Notes: generated by a model from the letters alone, not told the origin. 64,000 bases of DNA from an uncultured Eggerthellaceae bacterium (GCA_937892845.1 CALBGP010000032.1:62001-126000), one strand, 5' to 3'. Positions 25,787 to 38,334 are shown, numbered from the stretch's first letter. Translations and numbers: made by a program.

Positions 25787-27370
25787 CTAGGCAGCCACCA
25801 GAACCTGAGCCACCAAGAGCGCTCCGCCGAACAGCAGGAGGAACACAACCATCGGCAATACGAACTTCAACCAATGCGAGTACTTCATATCCAGCATTGT
25901 CAGCGTTGCCATGACAAGACCGGTCGGGGCGAGGTAGAGCATTGCGTACTGGCCCCAGTTGTACGCGGAGACGACGATGGAGCGGTCGATACCCACGGTG
26001 TCGGCCAGAGGCGCGAGGATGGGCATTGCCAGAACGGCCAGGCCGGACGAAGACGGCACGATGAAGCCGAGCAGGAAGAACATGAGCATCATCATGACGA
26101 TGAAGACGGGGCCCTCCATGCCGTTGACGGCGTTCGATGCCCAGTACAGCAGGGTATCGGAGATCAGACCCTCCTCCATGATCATATTGACGCCGCGCGC
26201 CAGACCGATGATCAAGGAGACGCCCACGAGGCTGGATGCGCCGTTGATGAAAGCATCCACGACGGTCTTCTCATCCAAGCCGGTCAAGAAGATGCAGATA
26301 ATCGCAACGAACAGGAACGATGCAGCCATCTGGGGGAACCACCAGTGCAGATTCACAACACCGTAGATCATGATGATGAATGCCGACACGAACAAGACCA
26401 AAATCAGCTTGTGACGCCAGTCGAACTTCTTGATGCCCGCAGTGGAATCATCACCGACGCTGAACAGCGAAGCGAAGTGCTCGCGATCCTCGTAGGTATA
26501 GGAAGCCTCGGGATTCTTCTTGATCTTGCGGCAGTACCAATACAGATACGATACAACCACGATGGCGCCGACCACGCAGCCCACAACGCGCCATTCGATA
26601 CCCGTGGTCCAGGCTACGCCGGCCGCGTTGGATGCGATGACCACCGAGAAGGGGTTGATGGTCGAAAACGTCGTTCCCATAGATCCTGCGAGGAAGATGG
26701 CACCGACGCACACGATGGAGTCATAGCCCAAGGCAAGGAATATCGGCACCAAGATGGGATAGAAGGCGACCGCCTCCTCCTCGAGGCCGCACGTGGTTCC
26801 GCCGAGGACCATCAGGATACTGACCAGGAACACGAGCAAAAACTCGCGACCCTTCGTCTTCTTGGTCAAGGCCACAAGGCCTGAGGCGAAGGCTCCCGAA
26901 GCGTTGACAACACCGATCAATCCGCCCAAGACCAAGATGAACACCATGATATCCACGCCGTTGATGGTGCCGTTGACCATCGCTTGCGTGATATCGAACA
27001 GGCCTTTGGGCTGCGACTCAAGCTCTTGGTAGGTGCCGGGAATGGAAATCGGCTTGGTGATCGACCCGTTGAGGAACTGGTTGATGTCGATCTTCATGTC
27101 CGACAGCTCGGGGTCGGCCCTGAATGCCTCTTCGGTGGCGGGAATGGTCCTGACCGTACCGTTGGGCTCGGTGATCTGGAATTCCGAACTATCGGCCAGA
27201 TACGCCAGCTTGGAGTACGCGCCCGCGGGAATGAACCACGTAGCGATTACTGCCAAGATGGTGATCACGAACAGGATCGTGAACGCCGTGGGGAACGAGA
27301 GTTTCTTCTTCTTTTTCGGCGGGTCATCCTGAATGGGAACCCCTGCCGAAGCTACAGCTTCAGCCGACAT
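25787..27370 (-). CDS. YfcC family (DcuC-like) carboxylate or amino-acid transporter
   Basis: A 527-residue membrane protein with about 12 helices. The N-terminus PKKKKKLSFPTAF leads into the first helix, followed by a 75-residue extracytoplasmic loop. The GGTTCGLEEEAVAFYPILVP and SSSGLAVLAMPILAPLAD segments are typical of the YfcC/ArcD-DcuC superfamily (C4-dicarboxylate anaerobic carriers and arginine/ornithine antiporters). Substrate is uncertain: dicarboxylate or basic amino acid. The start is ATG 27370 with AAGGAGG upstream. It diverges from the LuxR-type membrane regulator, which very likely controls it. Confidence 0.87.
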   Translation of the reverse strand: MSAEAVASAGVPIQDDPPKKKKKLSFPTAFTILFVITILAVIATWFIPAGAYSKLAYLADSSEFQITEPNGTVRTIPATEEAFRADPELSDMKIDINQFLNGSITKPISIPGTYQELESQPKGLFDITQAMVNGTINGVDIMVFILVLGGLIGVVNASGAFASGLVALTKKTKGREFLLVFLVSILMVLGGTTCGLEEEAVAFYPILVPIFLALGYDSIVCVGAIFLAGSMGTTFSTINPFSVVIASNAAGVAWTTGIEWRVVGCVVGAIVVVSYLYWYCRKIKKNPEASYTYEDREHFASLFSVGDDSTAGIKKFDWRHKLILVLFVSAFIIMIYGVVNLHWWFPQMAASFLFVAIICIFLTGLDEKTVVDAFINGASSLVGVSLIIGLARGVNMIMEEGLISDTLLYWASNAVNGMEGPVFIVMMMLMFFLLGFIVPSSSGLAVLAMPILAPLADTVGIDRSIVVSAYNWGQYAMLYLAPTGLVMATLTMLDMKYSHWLKFVLPMVVFLLLFGGALLVAQVLVAA

Positions 27371-27461
27371 TGCTACCTCCTTGCGGCAGTCGGGGGCCGG
27401 CAGAGCCGACCCCATGTCCTCTTCCTCTCTGCCGCGATTGTGAAACGGAAATCCTCAGGAT

Positions 27462-27570
27462 GACCATATCTAGGATGGTTGTGTCCGGGGTTTAATTTGG
27501 GTGTAGTATGCATTGTGCATGTATCAAGCGCCTGATGAGCATGGTTACATGCCCCTTATGCGACCATATC
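27462..27570. promoter_or_regulatory. candidate operator pair between YfcC and LuxR genes
   Basis: The 9-mer GACCATATC occurs at 27462-27470 and again at 27562-27570, exactly 100 bp apart. Each is part of a small dyad: CCAT-ATCTAGG-ATGG at the first and CATATC-CCTGC-GATATG at the second. One lies near each divergent start, so they may be binding sites for the LuxR protein. Confidence 0.4.
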
Positions 27571-27610
27571 CCTGCGATATGCCGTTCGCGACGCATACGA
27601 AAGGCCGACT

Positions 27611-28582
27611 ATGTCTGAGATCCTTCTGTTCTATTACACGCTCGCGATCCTGCTCATCAGCGTCATGACCGCAGCGTTGTGCCTGTCGGCCTATCTGGTA
27701 TCGCGCAGACGTCTTTTCGCCTTCGCAAGCATTGCCCTGTTCTTCTATTTCCTAGATGTGGCGTTGGTATTCCAGGACGATTACCTGCTGCGAGGCGCGG
27801 CTTCCATCCAACATGATTCCGTCTACTTCCTAGGGTCGCAGCTTCCCTCGATGTTCACCGGAGCCGGGGTTCTCATGGCTCTTTGGTATGTGATATGCGA
27901 TAACTTCGACATCAAACGCAAAGTGCAGATTTGGACGCCCGGAATCCTGTTCGTGACAATCAGCATGGTCATTTATGCAACCATGTACGGCACTGCACTC
28001 GGGCTCTTTCTCTTTTACAGCACGCGCGCATTGTTTCTTGCCTGGATATTGGGCTATCTGCTCGTTCGAGCGCTCGGAGGGCAGGACCAAGCCGCACGCG
28101 ATCGTCTCAAACGCTACTGCATCCCTTACGTGATTTCCTGGGTGCTACTTGCGGCCATCGTAATCGAAAACGCCGTGTTCATCCTGATCATCGACCCCGC
28201 CATGGTCGCCGCCGGCGAAGTGCCCTTCTTCCCGGAACGCAACTTCGCTGAGAACCTGCTCATGATCTTCGGGGCCATATGCATCAGCTCCGAATGCATG
28301 AAGATGCTCACACTGCACTTCAAGACCCCTCCCGCCGACGAGGGAGCGAAGATGGCGGCATTCATCGACAACGGCATTGCCGCCTACACCAACCGCTACG
28401 GCCTGTCCGCCCGTGAAGCCGAAGTGCTTCGCCAGGTGCTCTGCGGAAAAGACAATCAGAACATTGCAACCGACATGAATCTGGCGCTTTCAACGGTGAA
28501 GGTCCATGTCCACAACATCTTGCGCAAAACAGGCCAATCCAACCGTCAGGAGCTCATGAGGGACTTCCGCATGAAGTCCTGA
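27611..28582 (+). CDS. LuxR-family regulator with seven-helix membrane domain
   Basis: A 323-residue membrane-bound transcription factor. Residues 1-235 contain about seven hydrophobic helices with short loops, and residues 258-320 form a LuxR/GerE helix-turn-helix (LSAREAEVLRQVLCGKDNQNIA, then STVKVHVHNILRKTGQSNR). There is no receiver or autoinducer domain. This layout is strongly expanded in Eggerthellaceae and related gut actinobacteria, usually beside a transporter or oxidoreductase that it may control. AAAGG precedes the ATG. The neighbouring divergent YfcC transporter is the obvious candidate target; the membrane part probably senses the transported compound or a related one. Confidence 0.88.
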   Translation: MSEILLFYYTLAILLISVMTAALCLSAYLVSRRRLFAFASIALFFYFLDVALVFQDDYLLRGAASIQHDSVYFLGSQLPSMFTGAGVLMALWYVICDNFDIKRKVQIWTPGILFVTISMVIYATMYGTALGLFLFYSTRALFLAWILGYLLVRALGGQDQAARDRLKRYCIPYVISWVLLAAIVIENAVFILIIDPAMVAAGEVPFFPERNFAENLLMIFGAICISSECMKMLTLHFKTPPADEGAKMAAFIDNGIAAYTNRYGLSAREAEVLRQVLCGKDNQNIATDMNLALSTVKVHVHNILRKTGQSNRQELMRDFRMKS

Positions 28583-28625
28583 CCTGAAGCGCGGGGCAAC
28601 ATCCTCCCCTATCTATCCGAGTACA

Positions 28626-28658
28626 CGAAAAAGGCGGTCCGAAGACCGCCTTTCCGTT
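28626..28658. terminator. bidirectional terminator between LuxR gene and atpC
   Basis: AAAGGCGGTC and GACCGCCTTT form a 10-bp stem with a CGAA tetraloop at 28630-28653. T-rich sequence follows on both strands. It serves the convergent LuxR gene and the atp operon. Confidence 0.85.
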
Positions 28659-28687
28659 TCAGTTTGCACACCGTTTGCGAAACGGCG

Positions 28688-28957
28688 CTATTTGAGCTCC
28701 TCGGCCTTGTCGGCAAGGATGATGACCTTCTTCCCAGTCACCTGCACATATCCGCCTTCGATGGCGAAGGTGCGGAACGGACCGCCATCCTCCTCCTGAA
28801 CACGGACATTGCCGTCAGCGAGCGTGGAAACCAGGGGCACATGGCCGTAGAGGAATCCCATCTCGCCTTCAGAGCCGGGCACCGCGACGAACTGAACCTC
28901 GTCGGCAGTGTAGAGCTTGGCCTCGGGGGTCACGATATCGCATGCCAATTTAGCCAT
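28688..28957 (-). CDS. atpC: F1Fo ATP synthase epsilon subunit, short form
   Basis: At 89 residues it contains only the N-terminal beta-sandwich (CDIVTPEAKLYTADEVQFV, GEMGFLYGHVPLVSTL) that contacts gamma and the c-ring. The helical C-terminal hairpin present in the usual 130-140-residue epsilon is absent. That hairpin normally inhibits ATP hydrolysis, so this enzyme probably lacks that control, or uses another. The gene is last in the atp operon, 3 bp after atpD, and ends before a strong terminator, so it is not truncated by a frameshift within the window. Confidence 0.95.
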   Translation of the reverse strand: MAKLACDIVTPEAKLYTADEVQFVAVPGSEGEMGFLYGHVPLVSTLADGNVRVQEEDGGPFRTFAIEGGYVQVTGKKVIILADKAEELK

Positions 28958-28960
28958 AGC

Positions 28961-30418
<1,458 letters not shown>

Positions 30419-31315
30419 TTAATCCTCCAAAGCTGCGGCGCCACCAACGATCTCGGAGATCTCAGTGGTGATGGCACCTTGACGTACACGGTTGTACAAC
30501 CTAGAGAGCGTCTCAACCATCTCGGTTGCGTTTTCGGTTGCGGAATGCATGGCGGTGCGGCGTGCAGCCTGCTCACCAGCAGCCGAATCGATCAGCGCAT
30601 GATAGATGGAAGTGCGCAGATAGGCAGGAAGCAGACGCTCCAGCACTTCTGCGGGCTCCGGCTCGAACTCCAGAGAGCTCACTTCGGATTCACCCTCGGT
30701 CTCTGCAGAAGCAGAGGCGGTCATAACAGCTTGCGTGTCGACGGGCAGGATGACCTCATGGGTCAAGGTCTGCTCGGCGGCGTTCTTGCAGTGGTTGTAG
30801 ACAAGAACGACCTCGTCGACATTTCCTTCAACATACGCCTTGACGGCGTAATCAGCGACTTGCTTCGCCTCATCAAACGTGGGGTCGGCGGAAAGGTCGG
30901 TGAACTCGAGCACCGGCACAATATGGCGGTACTTGAAGAAACCGGAGGCCTTCTTGCCGCAGGCGATAACATCGACCTCGACACCCTGCGCCTGCTGAGC
31001 GCGAATCGTCTTCTCGACGGAACGCAGCACGTTGGAGTTGAAGCCGCCGGCCAGGCCGCGGTCGGAGACCACGGCCACAACCAGCATGCGTTTAACATCC
31101 TCACGCTTTTCCAGCAAGGGGTTCTCGCTGGCCTGCACGCGCGCAGCCACGCCCTGAAGGGCTTCAGTCATGGACTGGGAATACGGCGTTGCGGCGAAGA
31201 CGCGCTCGCTTGCGCGCTTGACCTTGGCGCCTGCAACCATCTCCATGGTGCGCGTGATCTGCTTCGTCGAGCTGACGGACTTTATGCGCTTGTCAATATC
31301 GTGCAGGTTAGGCAT
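30419..31315 (-). CDS. atpG: F1Fo ATP synthase gamma subunit
   Basis: A 298-residue central-shaft subunit. The N-terminal helix begins DIDKRIKSVSSTKQITRTM and the C-terminal helix includes MHSATENATEMVETLSRLYN, the two strands of the rotating coiled coil. A segment at about 190-220 is unusually acidic and Ser/Glu-rich (SASAETEGESEVSSLEFEPE), comparable in place to the extra gamma loop of some actinobacteria. GGAAGG precedes the ATG; 16 bp separate it from atpA. Confidence 0.96.
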   Translation of the reverse strand: MPNLHDIDKRIKSVSSTKQITRTMEMVAGAKVKRASERVFAATPYSQSMTEALQGVAARVQASENPLLEKREDVKRMLVVAVVSDRGLAGGFNSNVLRSVEKTIRAQQAQGVEVDVIACGKKASGFFKYRHIVPVLEFTDLSADPTFDEAKQVADYAVKAYVEGNVDEVVLVYNHCKNAAEQTLTHEVILPVDTQAVMTASASAETEGESEVSSLEFEPEPAEVLERLLPAYLRTSIYHALIDSAAGEQAARRTAMHSATENATEMVETLSRLYNRVRQGAITTEISEIVGGAAALED

Positions 31316-31331
31316 GTTTCAGGCCTTCCTA

Positions 31332-32890
<1,559 letters not shown>

Positions 32891-32897
<7 letters not shown>

Positions 32898-33469
32898 TCA
32901 CCTCCATCGTTAGACTCAGTAAGCACGTTGCGAGTATGCTCCAGCTGGGATGCAACGCTCGCGTCGATGCGTTTTCCTTGGGTACTCATGATGATGCCGC
33001 CCAGAATGGACTTGTCGATGTGCTCGCGGAGCACAACGTCTTTGCCCAAATCAGCAGACAGCTTCTCACAAATGAGCTGGCGAAGCTCGTCGTCAAGCTC
33101 CACAACAGTGGTCACATCGACGACGCACACGCCCATGTTCTCCTCCGAGATCGAACGGTAAGCCGAAACGACCTGGGGAAGCTCGCCGAGATTACCGCGC
33201 TCGGCCATGACAGCGACCACGCTGACAACCATGGGATCGAATCCCTGGAAGACACCCTTGACCAGCTCATTGCGCTGCTCCTGGGTGAAGGCGGGGTCGG
33301 ACAGTGCGTCGCGCAGCTCCGCGTTTCCGCGATAGAGCTTGAGCAACAACTCGAACTGATCGCGGGTTTCCAGAACCGCATCACGCCCGCCGTCAGAGAA
33401 AACGGCATCGAACAGCGTGCGCGCGTACGTGGCTACCTCTTCCTTTACGAGCAGTCGATTAGTTGCCAT
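32891..33469 (-). CDS. atpH: F1Fo ATP synthase delta subunit
   Basis: A 192-residue stator subunit joining alpha to the b-dimer. The N-terminal helical domain is followed by the conserved C-terminal [20 protein letters not shown] block. The ATG 33469 ([11 protein letters not shown]) is preferred over an in-frame start at 33493. It overlaps the atpF stop by 11 bp and the following atpA start by 7 bp. Confidence 0.95.
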
Positions 33470-34070
33470 TGAAACTACCCGCCTCTTCGACATAGCGCTT
33501 GATCATCTTGCGATGCTCGTCATCGGACAGATCGTTGCCGATGAGCTTGGCTGCAACCGAGACGGAGATCTCGGCAACGGAACCCTGGAGCTCGGAGATG
33601 GCGGCCTTCTTGTCAGCCTCGATGGCGGCATGGGCCTTCTCAATCATCTCAGAAGCTTCCTTCTGGGCCTTCGCGGTGATCTCAGCCTTGACGTTTTCGC
33701 CGGTCTGCTTGGCGTCGGCTACGATCTTGGCAGCCTCGGCCTTGCTCTCAGCGAGCTGCTGCTTGTACTCAGCCAGCAGCTTCTCGCTTTCCTGACGGGC
33801 GTCTTCGGCCCTTTTGAGATCGTCGCGAATGGTGGTTTCGCGCTTTTCGAGCATACCCTCGAACATAGGCCAACCGAACTTCGCCAGAACAACCCACAAG
33901 ACGATGAAAGCGACGAGCATCGGGATGAACTCGCTCATGTTAGGGAGAATGGCAGCCATGCCGCCTCCCTCAGATGCGAAAGCATAGGACGGCATGGCAA
34001 GAGCGGCAGCGCCCGCGGTTGCGAGCACGACGCCGGCTTTGCGGGCCATCGTGTTATGAGACGCTTTCAA
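33459..34070 (-). CDS. atpF: F1Fo ATP synthase b subunit
   Basis: A 203-residue stator stalk. I choose the TTG at 34070 because AGGAGG lies about 8 nt upstream; the ATG at 34106 has no ribosome site, and the ATG at 34049 is seven codons later. The N-terminus (VVLATAGAAALAMPSYAFAS) looks like a cleavable signal peptide ending in AFA. After it comes the true membrane helix (IPMLVAFIVLWVVLAKFGW), then a long charged coiled coil. Signal-peptide-like b subunits are known in some Gram-positives; cleavage here is an inference. Confidence 0.93.
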   Translation of the reverse strand: MKASHNTMARKAGVVLATAGAAALAMPSYAFASEGGGMAAILPNMSEFIPMLVAFIVLWVVLAKFGWPMFEGMLEKRETTIRDDLKRAEDARQESEKLLAEYKQQLAESKAEAAKIVADAKQTGENVKAEITAKAQKEASEMIEKAHAAIEADKKAAISELQGSVAEISVSVAAKLIGNDLSDDEHRKMIKRYVEEAGSFNGN

Positions 34071-34124
34071 CTCGCTTTCCTCCTGTTCTTTTCCAATAAA
34101 TCTCATACAGCTGTTCGGAACCGA

Positions 34125-34343
34125 TTAGCCGATGAAGAAAAGAACGAAGCCGAGCAGAGCCAGTGCCTCAGACATTGCAGCGCCGATGACGAAGTAGCCC
34201 ATGAGCTGACCCTTGAGTTCGGGCTGACGAGCGGCTGCGGTGCACAGACCATAGGTAGCGATACCCACGCCAATGCCAGGGCCGATGGTGGCCAGGCCGT
34301 AACCGACAACCTTCAGTGCGGCGAGAGCAAGAGTGATTTCCAC
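34125..34343 (-). CDS. atpE: F1Fo ATP synthase c subunit
   Basis: A 72-residue proteolipid hairpin that forms the rotor ring. Helix 1 has ATIGPGIGVGIATYG, the loop is ARQPE, and helix 2 carries the ion-binding Glu in GAAMSEALALLG. The Gln (GxGQG) and the Ser after Glu that mark sodium-binding rings are replaced by Val and Ala, so proton coupling is expected. Translation starts at GTG with AAAGGAGG upstream. Confidence 0.97.
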   Translation of the reverse strand: MEITLALAALKVVGYGLATIGPGIGVGIATYGLCTAAARQPELKGQLMGYFVIGAAMSEALALLGFVLFFIG

Positions 34344-34468
34344 AATTTCCTCCTTTGTCGAGCCCCTGCTACTTTTCTTCCGGGGCCATTTACCGTTATA
34401 TCGTTCAACTGCTCAAGGGCAGATGCAACGCAGAGCTGTCCGCTGTTACGCCGCGGAAGCGAGCACGC

Positions 34469-35263
34469 CTAGTGCTTGTGGATGGCGCCGCCGATATACG
34501 ACGACGACAGGATGGCGAACACGAACGCCTGCAGGAACGCGACCAGGCACTCCATGGCATACATGAGGACCAGCAGGACGAACCACAGCACACCGCCGCC
34601 GACGGACGCCAGGTCCATGGAGCCGGCAAGCAGACCCTGCTGGATGAAGCAAGTGACGGCGACGCCGAACACAGCCAGGGCCACATGGCCGGCCAGCATG
34701 TTGCCGTAGAGTCGGACGGCAAGCGTGAGGACGCGGATGATCATGGAGAAGAACTCGAGGAACCAGATGATGGGCACCATGACGATGGGCACACCGGAGG
34801 GAACCAGGGTTCCAAGGTAGCCGAAGAAGCCGAAGGTCTTCAGGCCGTAGTAGTTGAAGTAGACGAACGAGACGGCTGCCAGGGCCCAGGTGCAGGAGAT
34901 GGAGCCGGTAGAGGTCTTGAAGCCGGGGACAAGACCGAGCACGTTGCAGATCAGAATGAAGAAGAAGATGGTTGCCAGAAACGGCACATGCTTCTTGAAG
35001 CCGTTGCCGATGACGTCCTCGGCAATGTTGCTGCGAACCAACCTGTAGAGGTATTCGACCGCTGCGGGGAACTTGCTCGAGGGAACCATCTGCAGCTTCT
35101 TGCCCGCAATCAAGATTACAGCCATCACGACGAAGAACGCGATGAACAGCCAGATCACATACTGGGTTACATCCCAACCGCCGATGCTGAAGACCGCGGC
35201 GGAATCGAAATGCGCCGCCAAGCCTTGGGTTTCCTCGACGAACTTATTCAGAGCCTCGCCCAT
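34469..35263 (-). CDS. atpB: F1Fo ATP synthase a subunit
   Basis: A 264-residue membrane subunit providing the proton half-channels. The essential Arg is near residue 184 in TLAVRLYGNMLAGH, and the last helix holds LQAFVFAILSSSYI. Six helices are visible. GGAAGGGAAAG precedes the ATG. A 125-bp gap separates it from atpE, the widest in the operon apart from the promoter. Confidence 0.97.
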   Translation of the reverse strand: MGEALNKFVEETQGLAAHFDSAAVFSIGGWDVTQYVIWLFIAFFVVMAVILIAGKKLQMVPSSKFPAAVEYLYRLVRSNIAEDVIGNGFKKHVPFLATIFFFILICNVLGLVPGFKTSTGSISCTWALAAVSFVYFNYYGLKTFGFFGYLGTLVPSGVPIVMVPIIWFLEFFSMIIRVLTLAVRLYGNMLAGHVALAVFGVAVTCFIQQGLLAGSMDLASVGGGVLWFVLLVLMYAMECLVAFLQAFVFAILSSSYIGGAIHKH

Positions 35264-35285
35264 GCTTTCCCTTCCTTAACTTGCC

Positions 35286-35579
35286 TTACTTCTTGCGTTT
35301 GCGCTTGGCAAACACGTTCTTATACGCGACATACGCGATGGTGGTCCCAACGAAGACGATGCCTTCCGCAGCAACGAAAGGCACCAGTTGCTCGCGGGCG
35401 AGCATCGCGCATGCTATAAGTCCGACGATGAGGACGACCATAGATACAGCAACACCGCCGAGAGCATACAGTCCCAGCGTGAGCGTAAGCATTGATTCGG
35501 AACGGCGTGATAACCTCAGCGAAAAGAATAGAGGCAGAAAACCTAAAAAGCCGGTAAGGGCCCCTAAAACGATGAGCAT
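35286..35579 (-). CDS. AtpI-like small membrane protein at the head of the atp operon
   Basis: About 97 residues with three or four hydrophobic helices and a basic tail (NVFAKRKRKK). Position first in the operon, 22 bp before atpB, and topology match AtpI-type assembly factors that help c-ring formation, but sequence similarity alone would not identify it. The start is uncertain: ATG 35579 lies about 15 nt from AAGGAGAG, and upstream in-frame codons exist to 35654. Confidence 0.65.
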   Translation of the reverse strand: MLIVLGALTGFLGFLPLFFSLRLSRRSESMLTLTLGLYALGGVAVSMVVLIVGLIACAMLAREQLVPFVAAEGIVFVGTTIAYVAYKNVFAKRKRKK

Positions 35580-35738
35580 ATCGCGCTGTTCACTCTCCTT
35601 CGGACGCTCCGACCCATCCAAGCTAGTCGGCAGCAGTACGCATCTTAACAGCAAGTTTCACAATTCTGCAGACAAAGGACAAAAGATGCAAAAATTTCGA
35701 GCAATGGAACCTTTCTATCGGTTACCGAAGAATGGCGA

Positions 35739-35762
35739 ACCGCCCGCGCAATGGCGGGCGGT
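35739..35762 (-). terminator. hairpin after the dCMP deaminase gene
   Basis: A perfect 9-bp stem ACCGCCCGC/GCGGGCGGT lies 14 nt past the deaminase stop. The tail on the minus strand is only mildly T-rich. It separates this gene from the atp promoter region. Confidence 0.6.
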
Positions 35763-35775
35763 CCTGCTCTGCAAC

Positions 35776-36282
35776 CTATTCACCTGCGTGGAAATCCACC
35801 GTGCGAATGAGGATATCGGTCTCTCCGAGCAGCTCCGATGAGAGCGGGTCGGGATACGGATCGGTGTAGACGATCTCCTTGATGCCCGCATTGATGAGCA
35901 TCTTCGCGCAGACCACGCACGGCTGCGTGGTTATGTATATGGACGAGCCCTCGATATTGGTCCCGTAGCGCGCCGCCTGGATGATCGCGTTCTGTTCCGC
36001 ATGCAAACCGCGGCAGATCTCATGCCGCTGACCCGAAGGGATGCCCAGCTGAGCGCGCAGGCAGCCGGTTTCGGCGCAATGCCTCAGGCCAGTGGGCACG
36101 CCGTTGTAGCCGGTGGCCAGGATGCGGCGGTCCTTGACGATGATGGCGCCGACGGCACGGCGCAGACACGTCGAGCGCTTCGACACCTCGAAGGCCAGAT
36201 TCAGGAAATAATCATCCCAGCTGGGCCGATGCCCCGCATCAGGGCAGGCGGCAGCATGCTTGTCTTCAGGCGATGCGGACAT
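35776..36282 (-). CDS. dCMP deaminase / ComEB-like zinc deaminase
   Basis: A 168-residue cytidine-deaminase-fold enzyme that converts dCMP to dUMP for thymidylate synthesis. The zinc site reads LHAEQNAI (His and catalytic Glu) and [10 protein letters not shown] (two Cys). [14 protein letters not shown] is the characteristic substrate loop of dCMP deaminases. The ATG at 36282, with GAGGAGG upstream, is chosen over a frame extending to 36429. It lies 19 bp after upp, consistent with a pyrimidine salvage unit. Confidence 0.92.
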   Translation of the reverse strand: MSASPEDKHAAACPDAGHRPSWDDYFLNLAFEVSKRSTCLRRAVGAIIVKDRRILATGYNGVPTGLRHCAETGCLRAQLGIPSGQRHEICRGLHAEQNAIIQAARYGTNIEGSSIYITTQPCVVCAKMLINAGIKEIVYTDPYPDPLSSELLGETDILIRTVDFHAGE

Positions 36283-36301
36283 GGCCCCTCCTCTCGAAGT
36301 C

Positions 36302-36949
36302 CTATTTCGTGCCGAAGATCCTGTCGCCGGCATCACCGAGGCCGGGAAGGATGTAGGCGGCTTCATTGAGGCCGCGGTCAACGGCACAGGTGTAGAGCTG
36401 GACATCGGAGTCGCATGCAAGCACCGCATCGATGCCTTCAGGGGCCGCCACGAGCACCATGAGCTTGATGGTGCCGGTCACGCCCTGCTCACGCAGATAT
36501 TCGATGGCCGCACAGGCGGATCCGCCCGTTGCCAGCATGGGGTCGACCACGATGCACGTGCGGTTCACGATATCCTCGGGCAGCTTGGCGTAATAGGCGA
36601 CGGGCTTGTGCGTCTCCTCGTTGCGGTACATGCCCAGATGGCCCACGCGCGCTGCGGGGACCAGGTCCAAAACGCCGTCGACCATGCCCAGACCGGCGCG
36701 CAGGATGGGGATGATGGCGAGCTTCCTGCCGGCGATGCGCTTTGCCGAGGCAACCTCCAGCGGCGTGGTGACAGGAACTTCCTCCAGAGGAAGGTCGCGG
36801 GTTGCCTCATAGCCCTCGAACAGGGCAAGCTCGCGAACAAGCTCGCGGAACTGCTTGGAGGACGTGTCCTTATCACGCAGGATGGACAGCTTGTGCTGCA
36901 CCATGGGATGATCGACCACGGTGACGCGTTCGCTTGCGGCGTATTCCAT
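36302..36949 (-). CDS. upp: uracil phosphoribosyltransferase
   Basis: A 215-residue enzyme that makes UMP from uracil and PRPP. The PRPP loop is [12 protein letters not shown] and the uracil-binding end is [17 protein letters not shown], both family-diagnostic. TTAGGAG precedes the ATG. It is grouped with dCMP deaminase downstream and glyA upstream, which together serve pyrimidine and one-carbon (thymidylate) supply. Confidence 0.97.
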   Translation of the reverse strand: MEYAASERVTVVDHPMVQHKLSILRDKDTSSKQFRELVRELALFEGYEATRDLPLEEVPVTTPLEVASAKRIAGRKLAIIPILRAGLGMVDGVLDLVPAARVGHLGMYRNEETHKPVAYYAKLPEDIVNRTCIVVDPMLATGGSACAAIEYLREQGVTGTIKLMVLVAAPEGIDAVLACDSDVQLYTCAVDRGLNEAAYILPGLGDAGDRIFGTK

Positions 36950-37011
36950 CGGATTCTCCTAACGTGGGCGGCTATCGCCCGATAGATTGCGGTCGAAGAT
37001 GGGCAAGGCCA

Positions 37012-38259
37012 TCACAGACCAGGGTACAGAGGATGCGCCTCGATGATACCACGCACCTGCTCGCGCACATCGGAAAGCACCGTTTCATCTTCAGAGCCGA
37101 AAACCGCTTGGGCAATGCAGGACCCGATGGTCTCGAAATCGGCGGCGGTGAGGCCGCGTGTGGTGGCAGCGGCGCTGCCGACGCGGATTCCGCTGGTCAC
37201 AAACGGCGAAAGGGGCTCGTTGGGTATCGAATTCTTGTTGACAGTGAGGCCTACCCCTTCAAGCAGGGATTCCGCCTGCTTGCCCGTCACGCCCGAAGAG
37301 CTCAGATCGACCAGGCACAGATGGTTGTCCGTCCCTCCGGAAACAAGACGCAGACCGCCTGCGGTCAAACCCTGCGCCATGGCGGCGCAGTTGTCCACCA
37401 CGAGCTGCTGATACACGGTGAATTCCGGTTTGAGCGCTTCGCCGAACGCGACGGCCTTGCCCGCGATCACATGCATGAGCGGACCGCCCTGGCTTCCCGG
37501 GAACACCGCCTTGTCGACTTTGGCTGCGATCTCCTCATTGTCGGTCAAAACGATGCCGCCGCGCGGACCGCGCAGGGTCTTGTGCGTGGTAGAGGTGACC
37601 ACATCCGCATACGGGATGGGCGAAGGATGCAGCCCAGCGGCCACCAAGCCTGCGATATGGGCCATATCCACCATGAAGTAGGCGCCCACCGAATGGGCGA
37701 TGTCCGCCATCCGCTCGAAATCGATGATGCGCGGGTACGCCGAGGCTCCGCCCACGATCAGCTTGGGGCGGATGCGCTGGGCATCGCGCTCGAGTCGGTC
37801 GTAGTCGATGCGCTCGTCTTCACCCAATCCGTAGGCATGGAAATCATACAGGCGCCCGGAGAAGTTGACGGGCGAGCCGTGCGTGAGATGCCCGCCTTCG
37901 GCCAGACTCATGCCCATAACCGTATCGCCCGGCTTGATGAGGGCGAAATAAGCCGCGAGGTTCGCATTGGCGCCGCAGTGGGGCTGGACATTGGCGAAAC
38001 CGCAGCCGAACAGCTGCTTTGCGCGTTCGCGCGCAAGGTTCTCAACGACATCGACCTTCTCGCAACCGCCGTAGTAGCGCTTTGCGGGATACCCTTCGGC
38101 ATACTTGTTGGTGAGCACGCTGCCCATGGCCTGCATGACGGCAGGACTGGCGAAGTTCTCGGAGGCGATGAGCTCGATGGTGTTGCGCTGGCGCGTAAGC
38201 TCACCTTCCAAGACGGCAGCTACTTCAGGGTCGGCCTGAACAAGGGCGGAATAATCCAT
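37012..38259 (-). CDS. glyA: serine hydroxymethyltransferase
   Basis: A 415-residue PLP enzyme that interconverts serine and glycine and loads tetrahydrofolate with one-carbon units. [15 protein letters not shown], the PLP-lysine motif [14 protein letters not shown] (Lys near 227) and [12 protein letters not shown] are present. The start is ATG 38259 with AAGGAG; the in-frame extension to 38325 runs into the rpiB terminator. A small GGGCG-CGCCC hairpin lies between it and upp. Confidence 0.97.
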   Translation of the reverse strand: MDYSALVQADPEVAAVLEGELTRQRNTIELIASENFASPAVMQAMGSVLTNKYAEGYPAKRYYGGCEKVDVVENLARERAKQLFGCGFANVQPHCGANANLAAYFALIKPGDTVMGMSLAEGGHLTHGSPVNFSGRLYDFHAYGLGEDERIDYDRLERDAQRIRPKLIVGGASAYPRIIDFERMADIAHSVGAYFMVDMAHIAGLVAAGLHPSPIPYADVVTSTTHKTLRGPRGGIVLTDNEEIAAKVDKAVFPGSQGGPLMHVIAGKAVAFGEALKPEFTVYQQLVVDNCAAMAQGLTAGGLRLVSGGTDNHLCLVDLSSSGVTGKQAESLLEGVGLTVNKNSIPNEPLSPFVTSGIRVGSAAATTRGLTAADFETIGSCIAQAVFGSEDETVLSDVREQVRGIIEAHPLYPGL

Positions 38260-38306
38260 GGGCGGCTCCTTAGCGATATGGTAGATGGGCATATGGGCGT
38301 GCTGCG

Positions 38307-38334
38307 GGAAAAGAAGGGGCCGCAATGCGGCCCC
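38307..38334 (-). terminator. terminator after rpiB
   Basis: On the minus strand GGGGCCGC and GCGGCCCC pair around ATT and are followed by TTCTTTTCCC. It separates glpK-rpiB from glyA. Confidence 0.75.
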
